From an uncultured Eubacteriaceae bacterium (GTDB lineage Bacteria; Bacillota; Clostridia; Lachnospirales; CAG-274), in NCBI GenBank assembly GCA_947565475.1, contig CANOGI010000105.1, positions 1-7,391 on the forward strand: a stretch of DNA of 7,391 nt. The letters are read 5' to 3'. The first letter of the stretch is position 1. Each line of letters starts with the position of its first letter. The translations under genes and the position numbers were made by a program. Under the pieces are notes generated by a model. It was given only the letters and a program-made list of their open reading frames with translations. It was not told the origin of the DNA and did not search any database. Of the stretch, positions 5,643 to 7,391 are shown piece by piece.

Positions 5643-6683
5643 ATGGATTCTAAAACGGATATTTTATCTTTAAGTTTAAAAGAACTTTCTGATTTTATTG
5701 AGATGATGGGAGAAAAGCCGTTTAGAGCGAGGCAGATTTTTAAATGGCTCCATCAAAGGGGAGTTTCATCATTTGATGAAATGACGGATATTTCAAAAAA
5801 ACTCAGGGTTAAGCTTGAGGAGAACTCAAAAATAAAAAATGTAAGTATGGTTGAAAAATTTATTTCTAAAGAAGATAATACAACAAAATACTTGTTTCAA
5901 ATAGAAAATGATTATATAATAGAAAGTGTGCTTATGAAATATGAGTATGGAAATGCCGTTTGCATTTCTTCTCAAGCTGGATGCGCTATGGGGTGTTCCT
6001 TTTGTGCCTCGACTATTGATGGCCTTGAGAGAAATCTTACCCCGGGGGAAATGCTTTCTCAGGTTTATGAAATCGGAAAGGATTTGAAAGAACGTATTTC
6101 AAATATTGTTATTATGGGAAGCGGAGAGCCTCTTCATAATTTTGACAATACAATTAAGTTTCTTGAGATTATCAACTCAAAAGATGGTCTTGAGATTGGA
6201 CATCGGCACATTACCCTTTCAACATGCGGTATTATTGATAAAATAAAAGAGCTTGAGAAAATGAGGTTACAAATTACTCTCGCTGTTTCTTTGCACGCTC
6301 CTAATGATGAGATAAGAAGAAGTATTATGCCTGTCGCTAAAAGATATACTATTGACGAGCTTATTTTGGCGGCTAAAGAATACGCTGATTTTACAAAAAG
6401 GCGGGTTACTTTTGAATATGCTCTCATAAAAGGTGTAAATGACAGTGTTGAATGTGCTAAAGAGCTCGCAGGGCGTCTTAAAGGGTCTTTATGCCACGTT
6501 AATCTTATACCGGTAAACGATGTTAAAGAAAGAGATTATATAAGAAGCTCAGATGAAACCGTGAATGATTTTTATAAAGTTCTTAAGCGGTTAAACATTG
6601 ATGTTACTGTAAGAAGAAAGCTTGGAAGCGATATAAACGCTTCCTGTGGTCAGCTTAGGAAAAAATATATTGGGAATTGCTAA
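5643..6683 (+). CDS. rlmN: Dual-specificity 23S rRNA A2503 / tRNA A37 C2-methyltransferase RlmN
   Basis: RlmN is a radical-SAM enzyme that methylates C2 of A2503 in the 23S peptidyl-transferase exit region and, in E. coli, of A37 in some tRNAs. The 346-residue protein is full length. The N-terminal HhH-like domain (about 10-60) contains 'F-R-A-R-Q-I-F-K-W-L' (27-36). The cluster motif C-A-M-G-C-S-F-C supplies C114, C118 and C121. 'G-S-G-E-P-L' (159-164) is the SAM-binding region and 'V-S-L-H-A' (215-219) is conserved. C335 in 'S-C-G-Q-L' matches the cysteine methylated during catalysis, the equivalent of E. coli C355. All residues needed for activity seem present. It is RlmN and not the resistance methylase Cfr, judged by the 'G-Q-L' end, overall length and operon position. 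ATG 5643 follows AAGGAAAGG (5625-5633), which lies inside the end of rsmB. Confidence 0.97.
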   Translation: MDSKTDILSLSLKELSDFIEMMGEKPFRARQIFKWLHQRGVSSFDEMTDISKKLRVKLEENSKIKNVSMVEKFISKEDNTTKYLFQIENDYIIESVLMKYEYGNAVCISSQAGCAMGCSFCASTIDGLERNLTPGEMLSQVYEIGKDLKERISNIVIMGSGEPLHNFDNTIKFLEIINSKDGLEIGHRHITLSTCGIIDKIKELEKMRLQITLAVSLHAPNDEIRRSIMPVAKRYTIDELILAAKEYADFTKRRVTFEYALIKGVNDSVECAKELAGRLKGSLCHVNLIPVNDVKERDYIRSSDETVNDFYKVLKRLNIDVTVRRKLGSDINASCGQLRKKYIGNC

Positions 6684-6689
6684 TTATAC

Positions 6690-6850
6690 AGACTACTTGT
6701 GATTTTAATCGACAGAGGAAGTCTCACGCTTATTAAGCGGGGATACTTACTCTTGTATTCAGGTGGAGCGCAGGCTCACTCTGAATATAAAGGCGAATAT
6801 TTTCGCTGTCGGTTACGAGAATTTTTGTTATACAAAAATTCGAGTAGTTT
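6690..6850 (+). ncRNA. Candidate structured RNA domain with four-way junction
   Basis: Hand folding gives a nested fold. P0: AGACTACT (6690-6697) with AGTAGTTT (6843-6850), 8 pairs with one wobble. P1: TAATCGACAG (6706-6715) with CTGTCGGTTA (6806-6815), up to 10 pairs with one wobble. P1 encloses three hairpins. P2 (6715-6752) has 16 pairs, with GAG/CTC, AAGT/ACTT, CTC/GGG and CGCTT/AAGCG blocks around an ATT loop. P3 (6756-6787) pairs TATTCAG with CTGAATA, then GTG-AGC with GCTCAC across one bulged G, capped by GCAG. P4 (6793-6806) pairs GCGAA with TTCGC. Single bases 6715 and 6806 are claimed by two helices each. P5 (6819-6841) pairs GAATTTTTG with CAAAAATTC. I recognise no known class: not tRNA, 6S, SRP, tmRNA or RNase P RNA, nor a riboswitch I know. 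Function, ends and promoter are unknown; the fold is inferred. Confidence 0.5.
6813..6847 (+). other. Hairpin P5 with tandem G-A junction
   Basis: The perfect 9-bp stem GAATTTTTG/CAAAAATTC (6819-6827, 6833-6841) can extend through GA (6817-6818) facing GA (6842-6843) to TTAC (6813-6816) with GTAG (6844-6847). That extension competes with helices P0 and P1 for the same bases. Only TTTT follows shortly after, interrupted by GAC, so it is a poor terminator. Confidence 0.45.
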
Positions 6851-6937
6851 TGACATGAAATCTTGCTGTTAAATACTCAGATAAATATTTATACTTAAAG
6901 AGCTGAGAAAGCTGATATTTAACAGTGATTTTCAAAA
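6848..6937 (+). ncRNA. Long interrupted hairpin P6 upstream of the phosphatase gene
   Basis: Three stacked helices bring the ends together: TTTTGA (6848-6853) with TCAAAA (6932-6937), AAATC (6858-6862) with GATTT (6927-6931), and the perfect 10-bp CTGTTAAATA (6866-6875) with TATTTAACAG (6916-6925). The next segment CTCAG (6876-6880) has two possible partners, CTGAG (6903-6907) or, skipping one base, CTGA (6912-6915), because AGCTGA is repeated at 6901-6906 and 6910-6915. The tip contains the self-complementary ATAAATATTTAT (6881-6892). The order of at least 21 pairs is hard to ascribe to chance. It may be part of the same RNA as the upstream four-way-junction domain. Confidence 0.5.
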
Positions 6938-6938
6938 G

Positions 6939-6958
6939 ATACCGATTAAACGCGGTAT
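6939..6958 (+). other. Small hairpin P7
   Basis: ATACCG (6939-6944) and CGGTAT (6953-6958) are exact reverse complements around an 8-base loop. It separates the long hairpin P6 from the ribosome-binding-site hairpin and is not followed by a T-run. Confidence 0.4.
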
Positions 6959-6962
6959 GTAA

Positions 6963-6990
6963 TTTAACCTGATTCGAGGTGTTAAAAATG
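6963..6990 (+). promoter_or_regulatory. Hairpin burying the phosphatase ribosome binding site
   Basis: The Shine-Dalgarno site GAGGTG (6976-6981) stands 6 bases before ATG 6988. TTTAAC (6963-6968) pairs perfectly with GTTAAA (6981-6986), and CT (6969-6970) can pair with AG (6977-6978), so the site sits inside the hairpin with the start codon just outside it. In RNA this would hinder translation initiation unless opened. The same hexamers recur in hairpin P6 (GTTAAA 6868-6873, TTTAAC 6918-6923), allowing alternative pairing. Confidence 0.45.
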
Positions 6991-7391
6991 ACGGGAATCG
7001 GAAAATCAGATATTGGAAAAGTAAGAACCTGTAATGAGGATTCTATTTTTGTTCAAAATTCGCCTATAGGTTGTTTACAAAATCTCTATATTGTCGCGGA
7101 CGGTATGGGAGGCCATAAGTCCGGCGAGGTGGCGAGCGGTAACGCTGTAAAATATTTTTGCGAGTTTATCAAAAACAGAAATCAGGAGGGGGAAATTCTT
7201 GATATTCTTGTCGAGGGTGTTGGATACGCTAATAAAAAGGTAAATGAAATGTCAAAAACAGATGAGGCCTATTCTAATATGGGAACTACTTTTTTGGCCG
7301 CTTCTTTATCTCAGGATAAAATTTATATCGCTCACGTCGGTGACAGCAGATTATATCTTATAAGAAACAATGAGATAAAACAGCTTACAAC
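6988..7391 (+). CDS. stp: PP2C-family Ser/Thr protein phosphatase (Stp/PrpC type), 5' part only
   Basis: This metal-dependent phosphatase removes phosphate from Ser/Thr residues and normally opposes a PASTA-domain kinase (PrkC/Stk) encoded just downstream. The frame runs off the window after 134 residues; the family is about 240-250 long, so roughly 110 are missing. Visible PP2C motifs are 'S-D-I-G-K-V-R' with phosphate-binding R13, 'N-E-D-S' (16-19), the metal-ligand loop V-A-D-G-M-G-G-H (36-43) with D38, 'S-G-E-V-A-S' (45-50), 'M-G-T-T' (98-101) and 'H-V-G-D-S-R' (116-121) with D119. The start is ATG 6988 with GAGGTG 6 bases upstream. The rsmB-rlmN-stp order is conserved in Bacillota and predicts prkC, rsgA and rpe further on. 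Unusually, a 304-base structured gap precedes it, suggesting regulation separate from rlmN. Confidence 0.95.
   Translation, partial: MTGIGKSDIGKVRTCNEDSIFVQNSPIGCLQNLYIVADGMGGHKSGEVASGNAVKYFCEFIKNRNQEGEILDILVEGVGYANKKVNEMSKTDEAYSNMGTTFLAASLSQDKIYIAHVGDSRLYLIRNNEIKQLT

Larger units (their letters stand above)
6684..6987 (+). other. 304-base noncoding gap between rlmN and the PP2C phosphatase
   Basis: No coding frame with a start and ribosome binding site is supported on either strand. Nearly every segment from 6690 on has a complementary partner within the gap (itemised in the next entries). None of the stems is followed by a run of five or more Ts, so I see no intrinsic terminator; transcription from rlmN may run through into the phosphatase gene. 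Gaps between these two genes in Bacillota are typically short, so the length itself is unusual. Confidence 0.8.

Noticed and set aside
6134..6427. Antisense open frame of 97 codons within rlmN, and other antisense frames at 367-573, 1362-1547 and 4045-4227
   Set aside because: They oppose or overlap well-identified genes, have no recognisable domains or ribosome binding sites, and their residue content looks like reverse-strand shadow.
6706..6815. tRNA gene, because of the four-way junction closed by a terminal stem
   Set aside because: The closing helix is 9-10 pairs, the arms have 16, 13 and 5 pairs, and there is no D-loop GG, no T-loop GTTCGA consensus and no CCA-adjacent end. The dimensions do not fit any tRNA.
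6819..6851. Rho-independent terminator of rlmN
   Set aside because: The perfect 9-bp stem is A-T-rich in its middle and only four Ts occur seven bases after it, followed by GAC. This is not a convincing terminator tail.
6684..6987. 6S RNA, SRP RNA, tmRNA, RNase P RNA or a T-box leader
   Set aside because: GAGGAAGTC at 6715-6723 faintly resembles the 5' RNase P motif, but the other conserved RNase P blocks and the needed length are missing. There is no SRP GGAAG/AGCAGCC loop, no tmRNA tag frame and no T-box sequence, and the fold is not the single rod of 6S RNA.
1..7391. CRISPR array, insertion sequence or prophage border
   Set aside because: No regularly spaced repeats, no transposase, no direct-repeat-flanked inverted ends and no phage structural genes are present. 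The lone tyrosine recombinase sits inside a housekeeping operon.

Overview
The window is AT-rich bacterial chromosome. It uses TTG, GTG and ATG starts, has strong Shine-Dalgarno sites and favours AGA and CTT/TTA codons. Protein content and gene pairs (rimM-trmD, rsmB-rlmN-PP2C phosphatase) point to a low-GC Bacillota, most likely a member of the Clostridia. All recognisable genes lie on the + strand. The window opens inside one gene (GNAT acetyltransferase) and closes inside another (PP2C phosphatase).

Layout: (1) 1-922 holds the end of a GNAT acetyltransferase and a small P-loop NTPase of the adenylate-kinase/'topology modulation' (FlaR-like) type. (2) 923-1059 is a noncoding leader with a 14-bp helix containing three wobbles. 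(3) 1069-4092 is a tightly packed four-gene operon: rimM (16S maturation), trmD (tRNA m1G37), a TtcA-family tRNA thiolase (s2C32 type) and a XerC/XerS-like tyrosine recombinase, with junctions of -1, +1 and +6 bases. (4) 4093-4344 is an AT-rich gap with hairpins and a plausible promoter. (5) 4345-6683 is rsmB and rlmN, 5 bases apart. (6) 6684-6987 is a 304-base noncoding stretch in which almost every segment has a complementary partner. (7) 6988-7391 is the start of a Stp/PrpC-type PP2C phosphatase.

Functionally this is a cluster for building and modifying the decoding apparatus. TrmD and the TtcA homologue act on the tRNA anticodon loop, RimM and RsmB act on the 30S subunit, and RlmN acts on 23S rRNA (and on tRNA A37 in E. 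coli). The recombinase is the outsider. The PP2C phosphatase normally precedes a Ser/Thr kinase gene (prkC), which would lie beyond the window.

The most interesting object is the rlmN-phosphatase intergenic region. By hand folding it contains a long-range 8-bp helix enclosing a four-way-junction domain and a hairpin with a tandem G-A mismatch. A long interrupted hairpin, a small hairpin and a hairpin that buries the phosphatase ribosome binding site follow. The segments TTTAAC and GTTAAA each occur twice, so the ribosome-binding-site hairpin and the long hairpin could exchange strands. I match this to no RNA family I know. It is a candidate undescribed structured RNA or riboswitch-like leader of the phosphatase gene. 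This is inference from complementarity alone; covariation across relatives would decide it.
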